Source: Isoetes taiwanensis
Lineage: Eukaryota; Streptophyta; Lycopodiopsida; Isoetales; Isoetaceae
Assembly: GCA_021234155.1 (NCBI GenBank)
Contig: JAJEKV010000090.1
Span: 2,412,479 to 2,476,478, forward strand
Length of the DNA: 64,000 nt
Reading direction: 5' to 3'
The notes beneath the pieces are model-generated. The model was not told the origin of the DNA and did no database searches. It saw only the letters and a list, made by a program, of their open reading frames with translations. A program made the position numbers and the translations under genes. Shown here in pieces: positions 24,998 to 35,812 of the stretch. Position 1 is the first letter of the stretch, and the number at the start of each line of letters is the position of its first letter.

Positions 24998-26545
24998 ATG
25001 GTTCTAAAAATTTGTGCTGTTTGCATCGTTACTTCAAAAGTACTCATACTTCGCGTCCCCGCAATAGTTCCACGATGGGTTACCATTACTTTCCGCTGGG
25101 GACAGGAATCAAGTTTCAATTCTTTGTCATCAATGCCAAATGCTCAAAAAGCCACAACCCAAATCACTTCGGACATTGCAAAAAGCCTGCTCAGTAGACT
25201 TGATGATCCAGGTACCCATTTTTCTATTCACAATTATGTCTGTCTATTGCGGTGGTGCAGCAGAGCCAGGGCATTGTCCGATGGCAGAAAAGTCCATTTC
25301 CGCATTGAAAAAAGTGGGATACAGAGGGATACATTTCTGAATAACCTCATAATGCAGATGTATAGTATGTGTGGAGCTTTGCATGATGCCAACGCAGCTT
25401 TTGATATGATTTCTGGAAAGAATGTGTTTTCTTGGACAATTTTATTAAGTGCATATGCTCAACATGGTCATGGAAAGCAGGCCATTGAGATTTTCAAACA
25501 GATGCTGTTGGACGATGTGGTTCCTGACATTGTAGCTTTTGTGGGTATTGTTGATGCCTGCGCCAGCTTGAGATCCCTAGCTGAAGGTAAGCAAATCCAT
25601 GCCCGTGTTGTAGACATTGGGTTTGAATCAGGAGTCATTGTTAGAAATGCTCTGCTTAATATGTATAATAAATGTGGCTGTTTGGAAGAGGCAAGGAATA
25701 CGTTTGATAGAACTGAAAGGTTGACTGTTGTTTCATGGAGCAGCATGATTGGAGCATATGCTGATCATGGACATGCGAGAGAGGCATTACAGCTCTTTCG
25801 ACGCATGGAGATTGAAGGAGCAATGCCGAACATTGTTACTTTTGTTAATGTTCTGGATGCTTGTGCTATACAAGCAGCTCTTGTGGCAGGCACAAGGTTT
25901 CATGCTCTAGCCCGTTCAAATGGTTTTGAATCAGATGTATTTGTTGGAACTGCACTACTCAACATGTATGGAAAATGTGGAAATGTGGGAGATTCTCGTA
26001 AAATGTTTGACGATATGCCAAAGAGGAGTGTTGTGTCATGGAGTAACATAATTGCAGTGTATGCACAACATGGCATGGGAATGGAAGCAGTTGAGCTATA
26101 TCAAAAGATGGTTCTAGAAGGTGTCATACCTGATGACATTACATTTATTAACATCCTCTCTGCATGTAGCCATGCAGGGTTGATTGATGAAGGTTGCCAC
26201 TGCTTCATATCTTTCATCCAAGGCCATTGCATTGCTCCAAGAACAGACCACTATAACATTCTGATAGATCTATTCGGCCGTATTGGTTGGCTGGACGAAA
26301 TAGGTGACTTGATTAATAATATGTCAATTCCTGCAAATAGCACAACATGGGGAACTTTGCTTGGTGCCTGCCAAATGCATAATGATGTAGCTCGAGCTAA
26401 AACTGCTGCAGACCATCTTTTTGAGTTGGAACCTGATACTCTTACAACTTATGTTGCCCTATCAAACATCTATTCAGCAGCCGGAATGTGGAATGAAGCT
26501 GCAGAAGTGAGAAATCTGATGAGGATGAGACGCATGAGAATGTGA
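24998..26545 (+). CDS. PLS-class pentatricopeptide repeat protein, E1-type, no DYW
   Basis: A 515-codon intron-free frame. From about residue 75 it is tandem PPR repeats of P, L and S lengths, with signatures such as FLNNLIMQMYSMCG, VVSWSSMIGAYADHGHAREA, VNVLDACAIQAAL, DDITFINILSACSHAGLIDE and HYNILIDLFGRIG. Residues about 430-505 form the E1 region (TTWGTLLGACQMHND ... YVALSNIYSAAGMWNEAAEV). It stops at MRMRRMRM, where relatives continue into E2 and often DYW; no DYW sequence is visible downstream. The family binds organellar RNA and directs C-to-U editing, splicing or stability; PLS proteins without DYW usually need a partner deaminase. The N terminus is hydrophobic and basic, consistent with an organelle presequence. 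Met46 (25,133) is an alternative start. Confidence 0.85.
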   Translation: MVLKICAVCIVTSKVLILRVPAIVPRWVTITFRWGQESSFNSLSSMPNAQKATTQITSDIAKSLLSRLDDPGTHFSIHNYVCLLRWCSRARALSDGRKVHFRIEKSGIQRDTFLNNLIMQMYSMCGALHDANAAFDMISGKNVFSWTILLSAYAQHGHGKQAIEIFKQMLLDDVVPDIVAFVGIVDACASLRSLAEGKQIHARVVDIGFESGVIVRNALLNMYNKCGCLEEARNTFDRTERLTVVSWSSMIGAYADHGHAREALQLFRRMEIEGAMPNIVTFVNVLDACAIQAALVAGTRFHALARSNGFESDVFVGTALLNMYGKCGNVGDSRKMFDDMPKRSVVSWSNIIAVYAQHGMGMEAVELYQKMVLEGVIPDDITFINILSACSHAGLIDEGCHCFISFIQGHCIAPRTDHYNILIDLFGRIGWLDEIGDLINNMSIPANSTTWGTLLGACQMHNDVARAKTAADHLFELEPDTLTTYVALSNIYSAAGMWNEAAEVRNLMRMRRMRM

Positions 26546-27452
26546 TTAAAATGCAAGAACAGGAGACTAGAGCACTAAGGCATTCTTTGCTGCATGCGCA
26601 ACTTCTGCCCATTTTCTAATTGGAAACATTTTTCAAATGTGATTCATGTCCAATAAGCTGATTATTGGATTGAAACATATCCTTTTGAAGGGCTCCAAAT
26701 TTTGCCCATATTTGCTTAATTCCAATACAATACTCATAGTTAAATTCTCAGTATCAACACTATGGAAAAACTGCTGGAGGGTCTGCAACGTCTGTCCATA
26801 GGATATCTTTACACAATTTGCAGCACTGTTTTGAAGGTCCATTTTCTATATGGTCAAACCATTATGTCCAATATATATGGTCAAACCATTGTTTGCCCGA
26901 TTTTTTCCAAAAGCTTGGACCTCTTGACGATTATTTCCCGTTTTCATTCGAGCAGTAAGTTTCTTTCTTTCAATATCGCTCTCCCTCTCCCTCCTGTAAC
27001 CATGAAACAGAACTACTTGGCCTCGTTTAGATAGGAGTTGGTTTCCAATTGGTATTATTTTAGCCTTTGTGACACCACTAACATCACCGCCTTCTCCTCA
27101 AAAATGCTATTTGATATCTCGCTAACAAGTCATTCTTCTAGTGTTTTTATGTTCTACAGTAACACAAGTCGATCCATTTACGTCGAGTTTTTATATGTTG
27201 CACATTCCATTTACCTCAAATCTTCATCAGAAATGCTATCATTATCGTTTTGTTCCACCCAAAAAGTAGACCCATTTACACATGTATAAATCTCTAATAG
27301 ACCCATTTACACACGTATAAATCCCTTGCATCTTACTTGTTGTATTTGTCTGGGTGTACTAAATAGTAGTTTTAGAGTGCCCTCTTTCTTAATCATTGAT
27401 TATTTTTTAAGAAAGAAAGTTGATCCATTTACACATGTATGTGTATGAGAGG
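26546..27452. other. 3' flank of PPR gene and AT-rich intergenic DNA
   Basis: No gene recognised. A short near-repeat, GACCCATTTACACA(T/C)GTATAAATC, occurs at about 27,268 and 27,300, with a related word near 27,422. Confidence 0.4.
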
Positions 27453-27453
27453 G

Positions 27454-27479
27454 ATAACACCCTGGAACGAGGGTGTTAT
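27454..27479. repeat. perfect palindrome flanking MITE copy 1
   Basis: ATAACACCCT (27,454-27,463), a 6-nt loop, then AGGGTGTTAT (27,470-27,479). The same palindrome lies at 27,763-27,788 beside the second MITE, there extended to 12 bp (GGATAACACCCT / AGGGTGTTATCC). Confidence 0.9.
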
Positions 27480-27552
27480 GCCCTATTATAACACCGGAGG
27501 CCCGAGTTTGTTAAGTAGGGCATAACACCTGAGTTCTACGGTCTTATTCGCC

Positions 27553-27755
27553 TTAACAACCTGGGCTCGAGAGTTTTATAGTGGTTTTGTGGTGGTTTTA
27601 TGGTGGTTTTCACAACAAGCTAGGTGGTTTATAGCCATTTGGCATAACAAACTAGGTGTTTATGCACTTTTTAATGTGTTACTGGTGGGTAACACTTTTG
27701 CAACCAACGGCTGAGATCTGATCTCAGCCTTAAAACTTGAGGGCCAGGTTGTTAA
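27553..27755. mobile_element. MITE-like element, copy 1
   Basis: About 203 bp with terminal inverted repeats: TTAACAACCTGGGCTCGAGA at the left and, read on the other strand, TTAACAACCTGGCCCTCAAG at the right. The inside has no coding capacity and carries repeated GGTGGTTTTATGG words. The TTAA ends may include a TTA/TTAA target duplication, which would suit a PIF/Harbinger-type or related origin; the superfamily is not settled. Confidence 0.65.
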
Positions 27756-27762
27756 GAGAGGG

Positions 27763-27788
27763 ATAACACCCTGGAACAAGGGTGTTAT
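27763..27788. repeat. perfect palindrome between MITE copies
   Basis: Second copy of the ATAACACCCT / AGGGTGTTAT palindrome, in the spacer between the two MITE-like elements. With its flanks it forms a 12-bp perfect stem. Confidence 0.9.
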
Positions 27789-27793
27789 CCGTC

Positions 27794-27967
27794 GACAACC
27801 TGGGCCCGAGAGTTTTATGGTGGTTTTCATAACAAGCTAGGTATTTATGGCCATTTGGCATAACAAACTAGGTGTTTATGCGCTTTTGAATGCGTTACTG
27901 GTGGGTAACACCACTGCAACCAATGACTGAGATCTGATATCATTAAACTTGAGGGCCAGGTTGTTAA
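27794..27967. mobile_element. MITE-like element, copy 2
   Basis: About 174 bp, same orientation as the copy at 27,553-27,755 and clearly homologous to it (GACAACCTGGGCCCGAGAGT at the left, AACTTGAGGGCCAGGTTGTT at the right, and shared CATTTGGCATAACAAACTAG). It lacks part of the GGTGGTTTT stretch. Together with the palindromes, the pair forms a tandem unit of palindrome plus element. Confidence 0.65.
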
Positions 27968-29231
27968 GAGAGCAAAAATTACCATTCCTGAGACCATAGA
28001 TCATACCTCAAAAACAATTGAATAGGTTATTATTAAAAAGAAGAAAACATAGAATCAACAGATAAAATAAACAAGTTAGCTTGCTGGTTGCATTGATTAA
28101 AATATTTTTATTAGGAATTATTAAATTGTTTTGGTAGAGGTTCGAGCCTTTATATTGCATATTCCAAAACCATAGGCGAACTTGTATTTCATATTTCAAA
28201 ATCATAGGTGCGTCCAATCATAAGTGACCAAAATTGTAGTAGCCATTGATTTTTTGTAAGAGCTACAATCATCGTACCCATTGATGTTTTACGAGAACTA
28301 AAATCGTGGTACTTGGGTGTATGTACTAAATAGTATTTTTAAAATGCACGCTTTCTTATCAATCGATTTTTACAAAGCACCAAAGTTGTGGTCTTGGCTT
28401 TCCATTAATTTTTCACAAGCACAAGAAGTGTGTTGGCCTTGTTATATTTGCACATGCTGTGCATGAATTCTGCTTGTTTGTGTTGTGCTAGAAATTGCAT
28501 ATGTTTTTGTTCTGCATCAAATTGCATATGTCGTGCATGAATTCGCTTGTGTTGTACATAAATTTCATGCCTCCGCCTTGTTGATTGTTGCTGAAAGGAC
28601 AAGATTGCTCTTGGTTGTTGTTTAAGAGTTATTTTTCTGGTCAAAAAACTCACTAATTATGCTTGCATTTGCATATATTTTTCTTTGCAAGAGTAAAAAG
28701 CTCCCAGATTATGCACCTCCCTGGTTTTGCAACTTCAGTTCAATCAAAACCTCTTGGATTATGCAGCTTTCTGATTCTAAAACTCCATTTGATGCTCTTC
28801 ATCCATAAAAGAAAGCCTTTTGTATCATGTGTGAATGAATGGGCATTACCATGTGTTTGGGTGGAAATAAACAAATTTGTCTGATAACAAAGTTTGAATT
28901 GAAACGCACTAATCTGCTCTAAATGCATTTGAAAGGAATCTTTAAAAGATTCCCTAAAATTCCCCAAAAAGGATCCATTTTCATGGTCTATTTGTGACAA
29001 TCGTGACAACTTGAACTTTTAGATTTTCGAGCTTGTAATTAAACTTAGCTTACATGCAAAATTGCTTAATACCTCCTTTTGGTTCCCTAGTTTGGTACAA
29101 GAAATACTAATATGAATCTGAAGATATTGCTCCCAAATGACACTTTTGATGTCATCCTTTAAGGAAGAACACTTGTACGCCTTCATAATGCGACTACGGG
29201 CATCGCTAAGCACTTGCGTATCTGAAAAGAG
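27968..29231. other. AT-rich DNA and probable LINE 3' untranslated region
   Basis: No gene recognised from 27,968 to about 29,000. The stretch 29,000-29,231 lies downstream of the minus-strand LINE frame and is probably its 3' untranslated part. Words around TTGCATATG and GTGCATGAATTC recur loosely at 28,450-28,560. Confidence 0.35.
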
Positions 29232-30100
29232 CTATCCCTTGAAGATGAGGAGATTTCGTCTCTTCCAAATGGACCAGATGATCCAAGCAGATGCTAAGTG
29301 GAAAGCCCTCTTTGCCAACTTGTCCCAAGAACTAGGATAGACTGAGAATAGGACCTGCTGACTATTCAAGTCACAATGGAAAAGACTCAGAAGCCACTGC
29401 CAAGCAAGTCGAACATGGTGACACAAGAAAAAGCAGTGCTCAATTGTCTCATCCCTCTGCGTGCAAAGAGGGCAGATCACAGAGACTTCTGGACGAAATT
29501 GATGAATAATAGTGTTTACCCGCATGCATCTATGAGTGATCTGCCACCATAAAATGGATAGCTTAGGATGAAGCAATTTATCCCATACCCATCGCGAGAC
29601 TGCTTTACGATGAGGCTCGGGGATAACTAAAGGCCACTTTGGCGATGGAGGCAACACCTCAGGATGAAGCAGGACCACATACATCGACACCAGGTGCTCC
29701 TCCTTAACACTGCCATGAACCACCCAGAGCTGGGGAGCCACGTCTTGTGGATGTGGAGGAAGTGTAGCAGCTACTTTTTCCCAAATGCCCCGGTCCCAAC
29801 GAAGGAGAAGGAACTTTAATTTGAACTCATTCCACGTCAACAATCTTGTCTCATTATACCATGCAGATACCGTGAGCACACCTGCTGCTCGCCACCGACG
29901 TTGCATCAATGGATGGACAGAAGAGACCAGGGGACAATCTGCCTGGCCGTCACCCAAAGGGATCCACCAACAACTGGCTGTAGGATCTGTGTGGGCCATT
30001 GGATGGAAATGAAACAAAGTGCGCACAGTCTCCCAAGCAGCTAGCAACCCCTTGAGGAAAGGAGATGCATTCCCTCCCCTGCATGGTTTTAAAGAATAGA
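29232..30100 (-). pseudogene. LINE ORF2 C terminus (reverse-transcriptase zinc-binding domain)
   Basis: A 271-codon open frame at 29,232-30,047 (minus). It reads as the C-terminal zf-RVT region of plant L1-type LINEs: SRWVWDKLLHPKLSILWWQI, then the Cys/His cluster CPLCTQRDETIEHCFFLCHH, and a terminal ASAWIIWSIWKRRN. The same LINE reading (LKPCRGGNASPFLKG) continues upstream in another frame to about 30,090. There is no reverse transcriptase or endonuclease, so this is a 5'-truncated insertion. A more decayed copy is at 1-345. The upstream edge abuts an inverted A module (30,101-30,283) with no gap. Confidence 0.85.
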
Positions 30101-30283
30101 GAATAAGGTACTGCTGAGAGAGAAGAGGAAGCGCCGATGAGACGTTGATGAAGAACCTCGCCTAATATAACGATCTCCCAACCAGAGAAGGCATGCACCA
30201 CATGCATGCATGCAAGACATGCATGCTCGCCCCCTCTAGAATTTCGATCCGAGGGCTCGGATCGATGGGATCTATGTGATTCT
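30101..30283 (-). repeat. A module, inverted copy
   Basis: On the minus strand this matches 40,680-40,870: the CGATCCGAG...CTCGGATCG hairpin, the GCATGCATG-rich passage, the GGCGAGGTTCTTCAT word, and the CTCTCAGCAGTACCTTATTC tail. It lies about 10.4 kb from the plus-strand copy and, with it, brackets the pyrimidine-rich block and the foldback. The outer arm of the hairpin is broken here. Confidence 0.85.
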
Positions 30284-31440
30284 TACATGCAAGGCACTAA
30301 AAGTATTAGGATGTATCATCTATAGATTTACATGTCTAGTTTGGTACTTCACAAGGAGTTTATAGAAATTCTTGCATTTCCCCCATAAGTAAAGCTCATC
30401 CTAGGATGCTATTATGTCCAATACACTAGTTATCACTTTATATAGCAAATCATCACACTCAATATCTCTATAGAGCTATGCCCACCATCATTTGCAATGT
30501 TCGTATAGAACTATTCCTCTCATTTGGAATGTAACATCTTATCTTAATGTAACAGGTGAATCCGCTAGCTATGCCTCATTATTTAATCCATTTCGTATCT
30601 TATAATTTTATTAGTTCCACAATGGGTCCATGACATAGCCATATTCTTAGCCCATAAGTTTCTCAAAACCGTTTTTCCCAAGAAAAGTAGCATCCCACAT
30701 GACTATATCATATGATTTCCTTAGTTTTAATTCGTCTTTATTATTCGATGTGCCAAGATGCATCTATTCTGTTTAATAACATCCAACATGATTCATTTTC
30801 TTATGCATCATTGATTCTTCAATCAATCACCATCAATATCAAGTAACTTTATCCTAAATCAATCTAAAAACATCACTCGGGTAATTCAAGAGCAACCCCT
30901 GGTGTAAGACTTAAGCACCCACCTGAGAATCCCTTGAAGAATGGTTAATTGGAATCTTATAGTTGTTTTTCTATGACCCTCCTTTCAGCTCTTAGCTCCA
31001 GGAATCAAACTATACAAAAAGATACATAGTGCAGTCAAATCATCACTCTTTCTGTGGTGTCTCCTACATACGGACGAATTTCGGCCTGATCAGACCCAAT
31101 CCGGAAACCTTATTCAAAATCTTTTCAGCAAAGTAAAAATCACCTGAAACAAATCTCTGGCCGCCGAGATATGATTCTCCAAAGTTCGGCTAGCAAAACT
31201 GCCCAGAAATTGCTCCTGTTGCCTCCTTCCAGAAACCTTCACAAAAATCTATGTTCTTTGCTTTTGTAATGAGATATCTTATAATTTTTAACACATACCA
31301 AGTATGTATTATTAATACAATACCCCAAAATATATAATACGGCTACACATCCATTCAGGTGGACCACTCCCCCATGTGTGCTCCATCTCGGTATGTCATC
31401 CCAGTTGTTTAAGATAGTGTGACTTGACTTGTGCATGCCA
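30284..31440. other. intergenic DNA, nothing recognised
   Basis: AT-rich, with short frames only. No domain, TIR or LTR boundary seen. Confidence 0.35.
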
Positions 31441-32328
31441 TCTCAGTTATTTTTGCTATATGGCTTGTGTTCCAAGTATTCTATGTGTTGGGGTTTTTTT
31501 GCTTGGGGTCAGGTAGACGGTTGTTGTTCCCACATTTACTATGGTAAGTCCCTTTGTAGCATTCTTTTACCGCTATTGACTTTTAATGGTTGTTCTTATG
31601 AGTGATACCAGGGGTTCTCTTCTTGTTCTCCGCTGCTAACCTGAACCAGACCTTTACAACCTCGCTCTCCTATTCTTGTTCCAAATCCTTGCACACATCT
31701 TATGACCCTTTTTGCTAGGGGCCACCAAGTCCTATTTGGCACCTTGTCGTTTGGCGTTGTGTTCTTGCCATTGTTCTTTTCAGTTTTCGGTTTTCTGGCC
31801 CTATCATTACACGTCATTTGTATATGTGCTATTTAGCTTTTTCTGGATACGCCGAATATTGCGTTTGGCACTTCCTTATACTCATTCAACCTTTGGCGTT
31901 CTTCTCTTTGCCATGTTTTTTGCACTTTGTCATTGTATATTCTTTCCTTGTTTTTTCAGTTATGGGGAGCTTCGTCCATTATTTTGCCCTGCTCACTCGA
32001 TCATTTTTCGTATTCTGCTTTCTGTCGGTATATAATCTGATGTGGTTTTGGGGATTATAGCATTGTTCATGTTGTTATTAAGGCGATCGTGTTTTACACT
32101 TTCTCTGGCCGTTGGACTCTTGTCTGTGGTTATTTTCTTGTTGATTTGTTCATTGGCTTGCATTCCTCTTTTCTCGTATTTATGCTTGGCCTTAAAACAT
32201 AACTTTGTTGTATTTTTCGGGGACTTCATTTTTAGCTCGCTATTATTATGCATTGTGCTACCATTATACATCATATTTGCTATTTAGCTATATTTGGACA
32301 CAAATTTTTGTTTATCATGTTTTTTCTT

Positions 32329-32370
32329 CCACCCGCTGGGTGATGCTTTTCTCCACCCCCTGGGTGATGC
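32329..32370. repeat. paired CCACCC/GGGTGATGC mini-hairpins
   Basis: Two adjacent units, CCACCCGCTGGGTGATGC and CCACCCCCTGGGTGATGC, each able to form a short CACCC/GGGTG stem. The motif recurs seven times at 35,605-35,812. Confidence 0.7.
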
Positions 32371-33278
32371 TATCCTCTCTTTTTCATGAATTGTTGATTT
32401 TTTTTCCTTTCTAATCGCTCACATCAATTTGAGTGCTTGTCGTTGTGCAGCTTGCCGCTTCACCATTATGCACGTTCTTGTTCTCCTTAACCTCTAATGG
32501 GTGCCTTCTACATGTTCCAATTCTTCTCACGCTCACGGTCGTTGGCGCTCCTCTTCATCTCACCCTCGCTACGTGCTTCGTGGCCCGACTCAACACTTGG
32601 AGGTTTCGCGGCGGCTGGGCTTATAGTTTATGAAGTTACGCCTCATTTTTTCGTTTACGTTGTGCTCCGAATCAACTTTAGTCTCAGTTTCCTTCTTGAC
32701 CTTCCTTGTGCTCGGTGCTCTTATGTCTACATTCTCTTCCTCAATCTCGTCCCTCGTTTGCCACAGTATGTTTTTCCTATTGGGGCCTTTTATTCATGAC
32801 TTTATGCATATGGTATTTGTCATCTGACATCACCACACATTTCTCCTATGCTACCCTGAACCAGGCCTTAGCATTTTCACTCTCCTCATCTTGTTCCCCC
32901 TTTTTCTCATCCTTATGAACCTCTTTGCTTTAGACTTCTTGCTGTCAACTTCGTTTTTCTTCTTGACATTGCTCTGAGCTGGCTCATTCTGTTGGTGTTT
33001 GTCTTGTATCTGGTAAGCTTCGAGACGTTGCTTTTTATGTTATTGTCTGTGGTTGACATTTCATGTTCTTAGTTTGGTTTTTTCGATATTGTTCTTACAA
33101 CCTTGGGCAGATTACACACTTTTTGCTAAACTTTTTGTTCTTGTTAACTCCTTGATCATATCACTACCCTCATGAATTCCACTCTCACCTTGGCACTCTT
33201 GATATTCATTTTCCTTTATCTGGTTTATAGTTTGACCTCTTTTCCCGGGTGTTGACGTCCTGTGGCTCTTGATATTTT

Positions 33279-33887
33279 TTCTTGTCAATTTAATTTTAAC
33301 GTGGTTTTATGTTGTTTTGTGGCAGCCACCTCTCGCTTATTTACCCCCCCCAGGAGGTCCCTTTATTCCTCCTTTATTTTCCCTTTGGGTTTTTCTCCCG
33401 CGCCCCCTCCACCCTCACGGCTTCTATAGCTATATTCCGCCTCTATGCGTGGGCGTTGTCTTTCCTTTTTATTGTCTCACGTTGATGTTCTTCTTCGCCC
33501 TTCTAACCGAAACCAACTTGCCCGCGGTCATACGTTTTCCTTAGCTCACTTGTCGTCGCTCGCATGCCCCATCACTATTCTTCCACGGCTGATTTCCACC
33601 GGTTCTTATCATCGCTTCGATCCTCCGTCCGGCGGCACTCTTTTTTGCTCCTCTCCTTCCTCTCTACGTCCCTTAGCCTATCCGACTGCCTGCGTGTGGG
33701 GAGGGATTGTCTTCTCGCTATCGGCTTGGATCCATCCCAATATGGTACACATTCTGTTCGTCGCGGCGGGGTTTCGGCAGCTGGGGCTCGGCATTTATTC
33801 CAAACTTTTCAGGCATTTTTGCATGGTCCTAAGTTACTTATGAAAGTGTTTTCCTCTTAGGTTGTTCTAATGTGTGTCCTTCAGTAT
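33279..33887 (+). repeat. direct repeat unit 1 (holds recombinase-like frame)
   Basis: Begins TTGTCAATTTAATTTTAACG and ends at TAATGTGTGTCCTTCAGT. Unit 2 (33,938-34,413) repeats both ends and nearly all that is between. Unit 1 additionally has about 110 bases around 33,440-33,555 that are absent from unit 2. Confidence 0.85.
33445..33860 (+). pseudogene. tyrosine recombinase-like fragment
   Basis: Two overlapping frames read as the catalytic half of a eukaryotic tyrosine recombinase. The first (from 33,445) has HVDVLLRPSNRNQLARGHTF followed by LACPITILPRL, resembling the DV..SKTNQ..RGHT and CPV.AL steps of such enzymes. The second (33,564-33,860) has LAIGLDPSQYGTHSVRRGGV then HLFQTFQAFLHG. 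HSVRR fits the box II HxxR signature and LHG the start of box III. The next residues (PKLLMKVF) have Phe where the catalytic Tyr would be expected and lack the usual Trp, so it appears dead. One frameshift separates the two parts. No reverse transcriptase or methylase was found nearby, so DIRS/Ngaro versus Crypton cannot be decided. The match is by eye and short. Confidence 0.5.
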
Positions 33888-33937
33888 TCTGCTGGTCGCG
33901 GCGGGGTTTCGGCAGTTGCGGCTCGGCATTTATTCCT

Positions 33938-34413
33938 TGTCAATTTAATTAACTTTAACGTGGGTTTATGTTGTCTTGTGGCAGCCACCTCTCGCTTATT
34001 TACCCCCCAGAAGGTCCCCTTATTCCTCCTTTATTTTCCCTTTGGGTTTTTCTCCCGCGCCTTCTCCACCCTCACGGCTTCTATAGCTATATTCGTCACT
34101 CGCATGCCCCGTCACTATCCTTCCGCGGCTGATTTCCATCGGTTCTTATCATCTCTTCGATCCTCCGTCCGACGGCCTTCTTTTTCGCTCCTCTCCTTCC
34201 TCTCTACGTCCCTTAGCCTATCCGACTGCCCGCGTGTGGGGAGGGGTTGTCTTCTCGCTATCGGCTTGGATCCATCCCTGCTCGTCGTGGCGGGGGTTTT
34301 TGGCAGCTGCGGCTCGGCATTTATTCCTAACTTTTCAGGCCTTTTTTGCATGGTCCTAAGTTACTTATGAAAGTGTTTTCCTCTTAGGTTATTCTAATGT
34401 GTGTCCTTCAATT
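33938..34413 (+). repeat. direct repeat unit 2
   Basis: Second copy of 33,279-33,887. It repeats the LAIGLDPS coding (about 34,255-34,280) but a deletion removes the QYGTHSV part, so the recombinase signature is lost here. A short partial copy of the GGTTTCGGCAG...CGGCATTTATTCC words also sits between the units (33,893-33,936). Confidence 0.85.
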
Positions 34414-35590
34414 GGTCTGAATTTCTTTAGGAGGATGCGCGCGCATTTACCTCTTTAACTTATGGGTGCCTTTGCGTGGTTTTAACTTGATCATTAGAGG
34501 GTTTTCTGTTGGGTATGTTTTTGCATATATATATTGTTTTTAGAATATGAGGTGAATCTCACTCTGCTAGCCTGACCAGACCTTGGCTCTCTTAATATTT
34601 ATCTTCACTCTCTTGTTCTTGTTCCAGACCATTTCGCAGACCTTCTGCACTTCTTTGCTAGGTACTTCTATTTGATGCCACCCTCCTTTTGCTTCAGGAC
34701 CTTCCTCGTGACTTTTGCCTTTGCGCTAATATGTCTGCCACCTCTAACTTTACCTCATCTCTCCTCTAACTTTACCTCACCCCTTGTTGCTATTCATATT
34801 GCTGCATCCCTTCCTCGCTCCAAATGTCCTATTCTTTTCCTTATGATCTCTCATTTAACACTATCATTTGTCTTTTGTCCACATTCACATCTTGTTTAAC
34901 AACTGGGTTGCATTGCATTTTTGTCGCCAGTACGTCCTTTTTGGCAAATTCTAGTTTGACGTCGTGTTCTTGCAGTTCTTTAGTATTCTAGGTTTTTTCG
35001 GCGCTATCATTCTGTATCATTGGTATATTTGATGCATTTGCTTTTTCTGGATATGATGCATGTTGCGTTTGGCACCGCCTTGAGATTTTGCGACATGGGT
35101 TTCTATTGCATCATCTTTCCTTTTTTATGCTTTTCCTTGTCTTGATCGGGAGTCTCTTACGTTGAACATTGTACACAGGGTGTTATATTAGGCACATTCT
35201 AGTTTTGTGCATGATGCTGGTTCTGCCTGATTCTAGTTATCTCGAGAAATCCATTTCTAGCTGTCTCTTGAGGGTTTTTTTTGCACTTGTAGTGGGTCTC
35301 TTTTCTATTTTGGTATGATCATTATAGATCATGGGCCTATTTGCTATTTGACTTCATCTGGCTATGATGCATATTGCGTTTGGTACCGCATTGAGATTTT
35401 GCAACATGGGTTTCTATTGGATCATCTTTCCTTTTTATGCTTCTCTTTATCTAGATGTGGAGTGTCTTACGTTGTTGTACACCAGGTGTTATATTGGGCA
35501 CATTCTAATGGCCGCTTTTAGTTTGTTTCGTGTTCTTGACGTTCTTTTTTTTGTGGTTTTACATTGATGCTTATCTTTCTCTATCCGGGT

Positions 35591-35812
35591 GATGCTGTTT
35601 ATTTCCACCTCGAGGGTGACGCATATTTCTTTTTACACGATTGATATCCACCCGTTGGGTGACGCTTTTCTCCACCCTATGGGTGATGCTATCTCCACCT
35701 GCGGGTGCTGTTGTTTATTTCCACCTTGAGGGTGACGCATATTTCTTTTTACGTAATTGTTTTCCACCCATTGGGTGATGCTGTTCTCCACCCTATTGGG
35801 TGATGCTCTTCT
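35591..35812. repeat. tandem cluster of CCACC/GGGTGA mini-hairpins
   Basis: Seven short units of the form CCACC(n)GGGTGA(T/C)GC, with differing centres (CTCGA, CGT, CTAT, TGC, TTGA, CAT, CTATT), arranged as two tandem arrays about 115 bp apart. The stems persist while the loops change. Not coding. Confidence 0.7.

Noticed and set aside
31712-34370. Many long hydrophobic frames resembling membrane proteins
   Set aside because: They follow from the pyrimidine-rich composition, occur in several overlapping frames and share no domain.
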